From: Endozoicomonas sp. SCSIO W0465
GTDB lineage: Bacteria > Pseudomonadota > Gammaproteobacteria > Pseudomonadales > Endozoicomonadaceae
Length of the DNA: 64,000 nt
Direction of reading: 5' to 3'
NCBI RefSeq assembly: GCF_023716865.1
Contig: NZ_CP092417.1
Coordinates: forward strand, 4,628,001 to 4,692,000
Position numbers and translations under genes: made by a program. Below are positions 35,830 through 48,400 of the stretch, piece by piece (the first letter of the stretch is position 1; every line of letters starts with the position of its first letter). The notes under the pieces are model-generated. The model saw only the letters and a program-made list of their open reading frames with translations, was not told where the DNA came from and did no database searches.

Positions 35830-38800
35830 ATTTTTTTTACTGTCTCCGATAACGGTGTGGAGTCACCTGAGAATCTGTTATAAAACACATCATAAATTAA
35901 AAAACTCTCTTCCCCGTACGCCGCTTGCGCCTTCAGCATTGCGATACTCATAGCCAAACCGGTTAAGTCTCTTGCTTGCAAAAGCTTCTTTAACAACTCT
36001 TTGATATTTAGATCTGGCAATACACAGCCGGCCTCAAGGGTTTTCAACGCCTCAAGCCCCAGCCCTAACGCTTTGGCCAGTCTCTGCTGTTGTTCCACAG
36101 TAGCGTCTTTCAGGAAATCCTTTATTCTCTTTGATTCAGTGATGGAACAATGGACACGCTTGCAGGGCTGAAAGGCAGGCTTGATAACGGTTAGCTCTGC
36201 CGGAGCGCCGCCAAGATTCGTTGACTGCCAGCTAATACCGCCATTCAGTGAATACTCTGGATAGGCATGGACTTCACTCTTTACGGTACGAGCAGGAATA
36301 CCAAAATGGCGGCAGAGCGCCACAAATATGGGCGTTCTGTGCCGACAGGCCCCCTGTCGGTGCCTCAGCAGAAAACCAAAAAAACCACCATCATGATGTT
36401 TATACTTTTTCGTTCCCCTGAAACCATGACAATATCTTGCTATCGCATCAATACGGTCATCCAGAGTCTCTGCCGACTGAATGCGACGAATCTGCTCTTT
36501 TTGATGGCCTGACATAGTGGATGTTTCAAAGCCTTTAAAAAACTCACTTAATTGTACTTTCATGGGTTCAGACATAGTGCAGTCTGGCCTTGCATCACCA
36601 GGTTGCTGCAAGAGACTCAACGCGTCGGCTGAGTTTTTTTCACCTGAACGTTCTTTAGCTCTGTTTTCTACAAGGTAAGCAACGGTTATTGGCTCATGAT
36701 CATTGGCATCTGGCAAATGCACCCTGTGAAGGCCGGTGTAACGGTCTTTGCTCAACTGAAAATCCATGGATGGTGTTATTCGCAAAGCAGGGATTGTTTC
36801 ATCAGGGTTAAGACCCGGCAGGTAAACGTACTTATCCTTATTCACATAGCAGCACTCAACACCAAGACTCTGCTCCTTGGCCAAGGTTAATTCTCCCTCA
36901 GGCAGCATTGCGGGAAACACTATTTCAAAACCATATTCCCCGCCCAAACAACGCTCTATAATGTTACCTTGATTATTCACGGCCACATCATAGACCTCCA
37001 AACGATACATCCAGGGCTTGGTATTATCATTAAAGGTCTTTTTGCATTGCATCTGTTGCACTGTTTTATGTTCATAAGCGGTATTAAAATCCAGATCATC
37101 TACAGTTGTCCGGGAAGGGCCGCCCTGATTACCCACGGCCCGGTAGGTCTTTTTGCATTGTTGCTGTGGTACCTTTTTATGATCAGAAGCGGTATTAAAA
37201 TCCACATAATCAACAGTTGCCCCGGAACGGTCATAAAGGACTGCCTCGGAATCAGAACCAGCACTGGAACCACCAAGGCCACAAAGAAGACCACTCAATA
37301 ATTTTTTCAAATAACCAGTGTGCTTCTGACTCCCTGAGTTTCCAAAAATCACTTCCTCACCAGCCAGGCTGTTCCCGGTATCCTGCTCATTTCGATTCCG
37401 GGCAGGTTGACTGACAGGGTTTAATCCTCTCCGGGACGGTTTACTCCAAAATGAACTTAGCTGCTTGTCAGCTTCCTTCAGATGCGGTTGGTTAGCCTGC
37501 ATTTTCAGCACTGATTCCTGTTGATTGGTCAGAGGAAAAACCGTATTGGCGTCCACTCCGGTCTGTCCAAACTCTTGATTGAACCAATGTTGCTGCGAGT
37601 GTCGATAAAGCGCCTGGATCAGCACATCACTGGAATCCGGCATGAGGGGAAGTCCCGATGCCTGCCATCGGGCCTGAGCCACCATCCTGATCATTTCCGT
37701 TCGCGCTTCTGCTTGACTCAGATGCGCTTTAACATCAATCACATGGTGTTTTTCATCAATACTGTTGACAGCATTGCGACGTATCAACCAGGGGCGGTCA
37801 ATGGCAGAAACGGTTCGGTTGAGCCAATCGCACAATGTATGATCAACCACGCTTTTGCCCATCGACGTAGCCGGTAATTCCGGCAGTTCGTCCAGGGATG
37901 TTTTGGCTGCCATCAGATACAGCTGATAGTGATGATGGATGCATTGACGCACCCCATGCCCGGTAAAATCCCCACCGTTAATGACGCCTCTGGCCACATT
38001 TTGCAGGTCAAGACTGGTGGGCTGCAACGGCCGTTTTTGCCATTGTAAACAAGACCGCAATCGACAGTGCCAGTGTGTCAACTGTTCAGCCACGGACTTG
38101 CCCTGAGGCGTTTGTGGCAATACTTTTGCCACAATGGTCTGCAGTTCAGCCGGATTATATTGCCGGATAGGCACATGCCTGAAACGCCCTTTCAACGCCG
38201 GTGACAGTGGCTTTCGGCCGCTGTATTCCGGTGGATTGGTGGTGGCAAACAGGTGGAAGCCGGGATGGGCATCACCGGCCAGAATATCGTTGAGTTCCCC
38301 TTCCAGATGCTGGCTATCGATCAGATTCATTTCAGAAATGACTACGATGCCGCCATTGACTTTTGCATGCGCAATGGCTGCGCATAATTGGTCCCAGGAG
38401 CAGTCGCAGGCATTCAGGGTAAATACCTCCGGCATGGACTCGCCCCGTTGTTCAGCCTGTTGTTTGACGCTGTCAAGCAACAGGTTCAGGGTAACATCCT
38501 TGCCCCGCCCGGCCGGGCCTTCAATCAAGGTTGCCTGACGGCCGCCATGTGGCCTGCCGAGATGATACGCCTGCTGACACCGGCTGACATCCTGCCCAAG
38601 CCGACGCACCAGCTCACTGACCGCTGAACCGGAGGTATCAAACTCAGGCCGGGTTTGTGCAGTCACCTGCATAAACGCTCGCTGTATATCCATCAGGGCC
38701 TGATTATGAACGCGGTCACTCAAGGTGCTGTCCACCGGGTAACGGGCAGAAAACCACAGTTCCAGTGCGATCATGGTCTCCTGATTCTCATCCATCACTT

Positions 38801-41800
38801 CCGCCCCCAGGACATCCCGGAAGCTCTGCAAGACCAGGCCGTTCATTTGCTCCGGGGTGACAGGGCCGTGCATACCCGGTAACCCACGGTCCAGATACCA
38901 ACCCACCCAGCTACAGATATCCGTCAGGTCCCTGGGGGTAAACGCATGCTCCGGCAGACATTCCGGATAATACTGCCAAAGGGCCATCACACTGTCGGTG
39001 GCGCGATGCGCAATGTCACCTGCCTGCTGTTCTGGCAAATGCCGTTGTAACTGCCGCAGCAGGGCAGGCTCAACCACCCGGTCCCTGAGAAAAGCCATGT
39101 CTAACGGCGGGTAGTAGGCCCCGGGCAGTTTTTCTTTCAGTGCCGGATCTAACTGGCGCCCGGCATAATGATCCGGGTTACCGGTCAAGACCACCCGGTG
39201 CCGGGTGCTCACCCTGACCGGGTGACCGTTAACATAGATACAAGGTTCCGGTTCCCATAAACCATTCAGAGAAGCCAGCAACCCGGCGTTCGCCAGGTTG
39301 GCTTCATCCAGCACCAGGGTGACATACCGTCCGTCTTTGTCGGGCTGAGTATGGGCCCATTCCATCAGTGCCCGATGTTGCTGCGCCATACAACGGTCGC
39401 CATCAGCTTGCTCTTGCCATTGCCAGCGTTTCATCAGGGTCTGTTCGCTGTCGGAAGGTCCGAGAGACATCACCGAAGCCCCTCCGGATGCCCCGGCCAT
39501 CCTGGCGGCAAAATAACTTTTACCGGCCCCTGTCTCCCCCTGCAAAAAAATGACGGGGGAGTCCACAAGCCGGTCATGGAGCCTGGATAAACGACGATGC
39601 TCCCGGTCCTTCTGGTTCATCGAACCATAATAAAGATCACGGGCCAGCAACGACCATGGCGGATCAGCGGAACCTTTCCAATCAAGTGATTGAGACAGGC
39701 GCTGTGCTATACGTCCAATGCACTCTGTTTCGTGATTTGCTGTTACCCACGTTCCTGTGCTGATGTCAAAACAGTCAGCGGCCAGGGCATGAATGGCATC
39801 ATGCCGGGTCCTGGCGGATGACGGGCGTAACTGCCAGCCAGAAGCCAGGGCATCTTCCAGTCGTTTCATCTGATGGCAGGGCCTGACGGATAACGATTGA
39901 TACTGCCCGGACTTCTGTGGGTCTACCTTAAGCCGACAAGCCACAGCATGTCGTTGTGCCGGAGGTACCCGGGCCACAATCAAGGCACACAGACTGTCTA
40001 AAAACTCAACACAGATCCCGAGGTTAAATGGATGTGGATAGCACAGGTTCAGCTGTTTAAATTCAGTATTGGCAAATACCGCCGGGCCAAAGGCTCTGGC
40101 CAGTTGCCACACATTCTGCTTGACAAAATCCCGGTCCAGACGCCGGGCACTGTTAATCACAGCGTTCAAACCATCGGGATCTACCCAGGCAGTATCTTCT
40201 GCATCCGGCAATAACTGCCAACAAGCCACCTTCATAAAATCACGCACTGACCGATTCTGCCGGGTGCCATGGGTGAATACGCTATCGATGGCCTTGCGCC
40301 AGTGGCAGGGTTGCAGCTGCGGGGCACGATCAACCTGCTGCGCCCGCCGGGCAGCCAGTACCAGGTTGTTCAGCAACCCCTGTGTGATTGCCGGCAGCGG
40401 GTTACAAAGGTTGGCAGGTACGGTGGCGAAGGCTGCGCAGAGTTGGTCAAGCACCTGCTCTGGCAACTCAGCCCGGGGAATACCATGATTTACTGCCGTG
40501 ATATCCCAGATATCCAGCTCAGGACAGGGTTCACCGGCAGCGATCATCGAACGCCACACCGGGGATGGGCTTTGCGCACCCTCAGGCCAGAGCAGTGTGA
40601 CACGGGCTTGTGGGTAAGCCTGTAACTGGCCATGAACCAGCAACGGTTGCCCGCACATCATAGGTTCCAGCAGCTGCTGGAGCCTTGGGCTGCTCTCCAG
40701 ACCCCGGAATACCACGGGCCTGCCAGCGGTCAGGGCCGCTTGTAAGCCACTTTGACGGCGACCAAAATAGCCACTCTTCTCCGAGGTCATATGGATGTTG
40801 TCAAACAGCTGGCTGAAGCTGGTCTGCTCATGGACCTGAATCACCAGGGGGGCTTGCTGCTGGCTGTTTATCCAGTGAGTAGCCTGAGCCTGTTGCTGGT
40901 AAGTCACCGCACTAAAGAGGGTATGATCGCCACACTTATCCGCCTGGTGAAGGTTAATGGGCAGAAGCTGCTCCTCATTTTCTACCAACCGGAGAGCCTT
41001 TGGCTGTTGCCTGGTACAGGCAACCTGAAGGCAGGGCTCTACACCTGTGGTTTGGCGGATAGTCTGAAGTGCACCCAGCAAGCGGAACCATAACGCCTCA
41101 CTGAGGGGAGAGGTCACCGTCACCACATCACCGGCCTGAATCCGTTCCAACAGGCGGGTGTTCGGTACAGCATAGCCTTCCCGGGCAATGGCAATGGGGT
41201 TCAACCATTCGGTAATATTGCTTTGGTTAATGATTAACGGGTTGCCTGGCGGGTTACGGGAAAGCCCCTTCTCACGCTTCTCCTCCCCCTGAGTCACGGT
41301 CCGGAACAGCGAGTAAAGCTCATCATCCCCTGACGGCATCTGGAAAAACTGAACATCGTCCGGCAAATGACAGAGAAACCCGTTGCTCTCGTAGTGCTTG
41401 TGCGCCAGCAGCTGGCGCATGGTCTGTTCAAATGCCAGATCCTGCCAGTTGGCGCTTTTGAGAATCACCCGTTGCCCGGCCTGCAATTGCTCAAGCTTGC
41501 CCGGAATATGCCGGATTCGCCCCTGCTGATCCACTCCGGGGCCACCGAACAGCAGCTGTCGCCAGCTGCCGTGCAAATGACAGTCAATAACGACAATACT
41601 ATCGTCATCGGAAGCGTCATCGGAAGCACCCATAGCATCGGGGAATGCAGCCAGTACCGGAGGCACATCGACCAGAGGTACATCGCCGCTCTCCATGGAT
41701 TGCCCATTACCGGCCAGTGAGTCAAACTGCCAGGTATTCCCCGGTCGATTAATGCGCCGCCAGAAATCAGCCCCCGGTGCTTCGTCACTCTTGCCAACTG

Positions 41801-42371
41801 CTGCCAACTGTTCAGGGTCTGCCACCACCAGCAGAGCAATATGGTCCCCCAGGGGGCGTTTCGTCTGGCTCACCCGGTCATACAGACACGGGTTGTCCGG
41901 GTCCAGTAAATCATTAAACCTGGGCAGTTCCTCACTGGTGAGGGTTCGGATATCAATAACAAGGGTTAATGGCCGGTCAGCGGCAAACAGCTTGCCCGGT
42001 TGCAAAGAATGACCGCCATCGCCGGAAATGCTCAACCGGCTCACCAGATTGGCCTGTAACAGGTCATCGGGATGGGAAATAATCACCACATCCCGATTTT
42101 CATCATGGGTCCGTGCTGATAAAAGCGATCGAACCTGGTTATCATTGGTAACAAAACGAAAATCGAAGGAGCGAGTGGGCTTTGACTGTAATGAACCCGC
42201 CGAGCATACGGTCCTTTTTTTGCCAGACACCGGAACCTGAGATGAAGGTAAATCCACTTTAACGATTTCAGCGCCGATAGCCACTGGCTTTGGCTGATGA
42301 TCTGGCTGTATCTTTTTTTCCGACGGGTTAAATGAAGGTTTAGCTGAGTCTCCGCCAATCTGAACGTCCAT
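35826..42371 (-). pseudogene. Giant double-AAA+/transglutaminase-like gene copy 1, 5' part
   Basis: 2181 codons from ATG 42371 (GGAG six bases upstream). Residues 1-900 are conserved with copies 2 and 3, with AAA-like but motif-poor segments. AAA+ module 1 has Walker A GETGAGKS (Lys951) and Walker B LVLDEAN (Asp1022, Glu1023). AAA+ module 2 has GPAGRGKD (Lys1291) and VVISEMN (about 1340-1349), with TTNPPEYSGRKPLSPALKGR downstream. A linker (about 1600-1720) precedes a beta-rich region and a transglutaminase-like domain with Cys2009 (QGACRHRTPIFVALC), His2035 (EVHAYPEYS) and Asn2052 where copies 2 and 3 have Asp. The frame is cut at TVKK by the IS66 element. Rejoined with 32180-33467 it encodes 2609 residues without a stop. 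AAA_5/MoxR-like chaperone activity is inferred. Confidence 0.85.
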
Positions 42372-42499
42372 AATTCACTCCAATTTCCTATTAATACTGA
42401 ACCCCTGAGTCGAAGTTCCTTTATCAATGTGACCTGAAGTTTTTACGAAAGTTCCAATTGGAGTCAGCAGTTGGGGAACTGCATCTACTGCAAATTCCG

Positions 42500-45400
42500 C
42501 TAATCCACTATTTTCAAATCAGTAACAGAGAGGTTCATGGGCAACGGTGGTTCAACAATGGCACCTTTGGCCTGTTGAGGAGTTATCACGTATTCCCGTG
42601 AGTCATAAATCGAACTCAAATCCACACTATTCACAAACTCTTCAGCAATTTTTGTCAGCTCATTGGATTTGAGCACCAGAGCATTACTGGCGTTGAACAC
42701 CTCCCGCAGGTAAGTATCATTGGCAAAACTCGTAAAACAGACGTCACTTTCGATTTCAGTCATCATGGCATGCAGCTCTTCTGGTGAGGATGGAGAATGT
42801 GCTCCATAGTTATTTTCCAGATCAGCAGATCGGAAGCGAGCATCACCCCAGCAATACGTTAAACGACCATCATTCGAATGTGTCATTCGATAGAGGTAAT
42901 GACTGAAGGCCTGCTGAATCGCTTGCCAATATTTATCTTTTAATATAGGGAAAATTCGAGTTTCGATGTATGGCACATCAAGGGATTCCAGAGCTGGCTG
43001 GTATCGACTAATGATATCTTGGCGTTCTTCCTCATAATCATCATCGCTCGCATGCTCTTTAGAACCTTTTTGATCATAGTGCTTCTGCAATGCTTTCAGC
43101 TCACCGTTGCGTTTTTCTAACATTTCGTCATATTTATTCTGTTTTTCTGCTAGCTCCTTTAATGCTGAATTGTTCTCAATTGTTTGTTGAAGCAGGGCTT
43201 TGACCTTTTCATCTGCATCTGTTCTGGACCAAGAAGGTTGCCCCACGATAATCACCGGACGCTGGTTAGCCTTGCCCAAGAAAAACCGGGGAAAGGCGGG
43301 ATCATGCATCAACAATCGTTCGATGACTGGCACACCCTCAGGTTCATTAGTCCATGTAGCCTGTAAAGCGGTGCTGGCAATTTTTGTTTCAAGGAAGGAG
43401 GAAGCCCCACCATGACAGTGGGTCACGACAAAGGGATCGCTCTGATCCTGTTGATAGTCCTTATAAGCACGCTGCCATATCTTGCTATTTTTTTCTATGG
43501 AAAATAGTCTTTCATACCACTTTTTCAGGCAACTGCCAGCCTTAGTCTTCAGACCATCGACACCCTCAAGGCACACCAATACCCGCAACACGCCAGAATG
43601 CTCACTGGTAATCGGGCTATCGCCGGTTGGCTGTGGATCTAACCAACCCGATTCCAAGGCTTCATGGGCAAAGTGAATAACCGAAGGGCGTGCAAAATCA
43701 CTGCCGCTGAGTATACCCACGATTGAACCCAGCCAGTCAAGAGAGCTTGCGCCACCATGAACCAACATTTTTGAATGGAGCGCCCTGAGAAGTTGGGTCA
43801 CCTGGTCTTCATCGCTGTTGAGCAATATTGTTCTTACAGCATCCGACAACGGCTTAACGGTATTACGACCGTAAACACTCAGGTCACGAATCAACCGCTT
43901 CACTTTTTTCGAGCTCAAATCAACATTCAGGTTACGAATCAACCGCTTCACTTCTTCCCTGCTCAAGTCAACATTCATGTCACTAATCAACCGCTCCACT
44001 TCTTCCCGGCTAAATGTCGCTTTTGCCTTCAGCATTTTACCAACGTCAACACCCACATCACCAATCAACGCCTTCTCTTCCCGGCTCAATGTCGCTTTTG
44101 CCTCCAGCATGGCGACACTTACAGACAAACCGGCCAGGCTGCTTTCTCTCCAAAGATTCAATACCACCCGTTTGGTATCTAGAAGTATTTCTGTCGTATA
44201 CCCTGCATCAACGATTTCTTGCAGCCGCTCAAGACTCAGATTGCACGCTTTGGCCAGACTCTGCTGTTGTTCCAAAGTAGCGTCTTTCAGGAAATCCTTT
44301 ATCTTCCCTGACTCAGTGCTGGAATAACTGCCTCGCTTGCAAGGCTGAAAGACAGGCTCGATTAGTGTTTCATTTACCGGAGCGCCTCCAAGGTCCTTTG
44401 ACTGCCAGTTAATACCGCCATCCGCAGAATACTCCGGATATCTGTGGCCTGGACTTGTTACCATACGGGCGGGAATTCCGAAATAGCGGCAGAGCGCCAC
44501 AAATATGGGCGCTCTGTGCACACAGCGTCCCTGTCTGCGCCAGAGCAGAAAATGAAAAAAACCGCCATCATCACCATTGTGTTTATACTTTTCTATGCCC
44601 TTAAAATCACTGCAATATCTTGCTATTGCTGTAATACGATCGTCCAGAGTCTCTGCCCGCTGAATGAGACGAATCTGCTTCTTTTGATTCTCCGGCATAG
44701 TGGATGCTTCAAAGCCGTCAAAAAACCTGGTTAATTGTAATTTCATGGGTCCGGAAACAGTGCCATCTGGCCTTGCATCGCCCGCTTGTTGAAACAAGTC
44801 CAACGCTTCGACCGATGATTTTACATTTCTCTTTTCTACAACAAAATCAATGGAAATCTGCTGGTGATCAATAGTATCGGAAAAATACAACGCGTGAAGG
44901 CCGGTGTAACGGTCTTTGCTCAACTGAAAATCCATGGATGGTGTTATTCGCAAAGCAGGGATCGTTTCATCAGGGTTCAGGCCCGGGAGGAGGTAATACT
45001 TATTCTCACGCACATCGAGGTGGTCAACACGTCCAAGACACTGTCCTTCGTCCAGGACGAGTTCTCCTTCTGGTAGCATGGAGGGAAACACCGTTTCAAG
45101 ACCATACTCCCCGTGTTCCAGAACACGAAATAAAATATTACCCTGACTATCCACGTCCATATCATCGACACACAAGCGATACATACAGGGAGCAGTATCA
45201 TCATTAAAATACTTTCTGCATTCTATCTGGGGTTTCTCTTGCTGCTGATAATCGGTGTCAAAATCCAGCCTATAAACAGTCGACCTGGAACGGTCATAAG
45301 GGACTGCCTCGAAATCAGAACCAGCACTGGAACCACCAAGGCCACAAACAAGACCCCCAAGTATTTTTTTCAAACGACCAGTGCGCTTCTTACCCGCTGT

Positions 45401-48400
45401 GTTCCCGGAATCCACCTCATCACAGGCCGGACTCTTGCGAGTATCCTGCTCATTTCGGTTCCGGGCATGTTGACTGATGGGATGTAGTGCTATCCGGGAC
45501 AATTTACTCCAAAAAGCAGGCCACAGAAAAACATCGCTGGAATCCCATGTACTTAATTGCTTGTCAGCCTCCTTCAGATGCGGTTGGTTAGCCTGCATTT
45601 TCAGCGTTTGTTCCTGTTGATTGGTCAGCGCAAAAACCGTATTGGCGTCCACTCCGGTCTGTCCAAACTCTTGATTGAACCAATGACGCTGCCAGTGTCG
45701 ATAAAGCCCCTGGATCAGCACATCACTGGAATCCGGCATGAGGGGAAGTCCCGATGCCTGCCACCGGGCCTGAGCCACCATCCTGATCATTTCCGTTCGC
45801 GCTTCTGCTTGACTCAGATGCGCTTTAACATCAATCACATGGCGTTTTTCATTGAGACAGTTGACATCATTGCGACGTATCAACCAGGGGCGGTCAATAG
45901 CAGAAACGGTTCGGTTGAGCCAATCGCACAATGTATGATCAACCACGCTTTTGCCCATCGACGTAGCCGGTAATTCCGGCAGTTCGTCCAGGGATCTTTT
46001 GGCCGCCATCAGATACAGCTGATAGTGATGATGGATGCATTGACGCACCCCATGCTCGGTAAAATCCCCACCGTTAATGACGGCCCTGGCCACATTTTGC
46101 AGGTCAAGACTGGTGGGCTGCAACGGCCGTTTTTGCCGTTGTAAACAACACCGCAATCGACAGTGCCAGCGTGTTAACTGTTCAGCCACGGACTTGCCCT
46201 GAGGCGTTTGTGGCAATACTTTTGCCACAATGGTCTGCAGTTCAGCCGGATTATATTGCCGGATAGGCACATGCCTGAAACGCCCTTTCAACGCCGGTGA
46301 CAGTGGCTTTCGGCCGCTGTACTCAGGGGGATTGGTGGTGGCAAACAGGTGGAAGCCGGGATGGGCATCACCGGCCAGAATATCGTTGAGTTCCCCTTCC
46401 AGATGCTGGCTATCGATCAGATTCATTTCAGAAATGACCACGATGCCGCCATTGACTTTTGCATGCGCAATGGCTGCGCATAATTGGTCCCAGGAGCAGT
46501 CGCAGGCATTCAGGGTAAATATCTCCGGCATGGATTCGCCCCGTTGCTCAGCCTGCTGTTTGACACTGTCAAGCAACAGGTTCAGGGTAACATCCTTGCC
46601 CCGCCCGGCCGGGCCTTCAATCAAGGTCGCCTGACGGCCGCCATGTGGCCTGCCGAGATGATGCGCCTGCTGACACCGGCTGACATCCTGCCCAAGCCGA
46701 CGCACCAGCTCACTGACCGCTGAACCGGAGGTATCAAACTCAGGCCGGGTTTGTGCAGTCACCTGCATAAACGCTCGCTGTATATCCACCAAGGTCTGAT
46801 TATGAACGCGGTCACTCAAGGTGCTGTCCACCGGGTAACGGGCAGAAAACCACAGTTCCAGTGCCGTCCTGAACGCCTGATTCTCATCCATCACTTCCGC
46901 CCCCAGGACATCCCGAAAGCTCTGCAAGACCAGGCCGTTCATTTGCTCCGGGGTGACAGGGCCGTACATACCCGGTAACCCACGGTCCAGATACCAACCC
47001 ACCCAGCTACAAATATCCGTCAGGTCCCTGGGGGTAAACGCATGCTCCGGCAGACATTCCGGATAATACTGCCAAAGGGCCATCACACTGTCGGTGGCGC
47101 GATGCGCAATGTCACCTGCTTGCTGTTCTGGCAAATGCCGTTGTAACTGCCGCAGCAGGGCAGGCTCAACCACCCGGTCCCTGAGAAAAGCCATGTCTAA
47201 CGGCGGGTAGTAGGCCCCGGGCAGTTTTTCTTTCAGTGCCGGATCTAACTGGCGCCCGGCATAATGATCCGGGTTACCGGTCAGGATCACCCGGTGCCGG
47301 GTGCTCACCCTGACCGGGTGACCGTTAACATAGATACAAGGTTCCGGTTCCCATAAACCATTCAGAGAAGCCAACAACCCGGCGTTCGCCAGGTTAGCTT
47401 CATCCAGCACCAGGGTGACATACCGTCCGTCTTTGTCGGGCTGAGTATGGGCCCATTCCATCAGTGCCCGATGTTGCTGCGCCATACAACGGTCGCCATC
47501 AGCTTGCTCTTGCCATTGCCAGCGTTTCATCAGGGTCTGTTCGCTGTCGGAAGGTCCGAGAGACATCACCGAAGCCCCTCCGGATGCCCCGGCCATCCTG
47601 GCGGCAAAATAACTTTTACCGGCCCCTGTCTCCCCCTGCAAAAAAATGACGGGGGAGTCCACAAGCCGGTCATGGAGCCTGGATAAACGACGATGCTCCC
47701 GGTCCTTCTGGTTCATCGAACCATAATAAAGATCACGGGCCAGCAACGACCATGGCGGATCAGCGGAACCTTTCCAATCAAGTGATTGAGACAGGCGCTG
47801 TGCTATACGTCCAATGCACTCTGTTTCGTGATTTGCTGTTACCCACGTTCCTGTGCTGATGTCAAAACAGTCAGCGGCCAGGGCATGAATGGCATCATGT
47901 CGGGTCCTGGCGGATGACGGGCGTAACTGCCAGCCAGAAGCCAGGGCATCTTCCAGCCGTTTCATCTGATGGCAGGGCCTGACGGATAACGATTGATATT
48001 GCCCGGACTTCTGTGGGTCTATCTTAAGCCGACAAGCCACAGAATGTCGTTGTGCCGGAGGTACCCAGGCCACAATCAAGGCACACAGACTGTCTAAAAA
48101 CTCAACACAGATCCCGAGGTTAAATGGATGTGGATAGCACAGGTTCAGCTGTTTAAATTCAGTATTGGCAAATACCGCCGGACCAAAGGCTCTGGCCAAT
48201 TGCCACACATTCTGCTCAACAAAATCCCGGTCCAGACGCCGGGCACTGTTAATCACAGCGTGCAAACCATCGGGATCTACCCAGGCAGTATCTTCTGCAT
48301 CCGGCAATAACTGCCAACAAGCCACCTTCATAAAATCACGCACTGACCGATTCTGCCGGGTGCCATGGGTGAATACGCTATCGATGGCCTTGCGCCAGTG

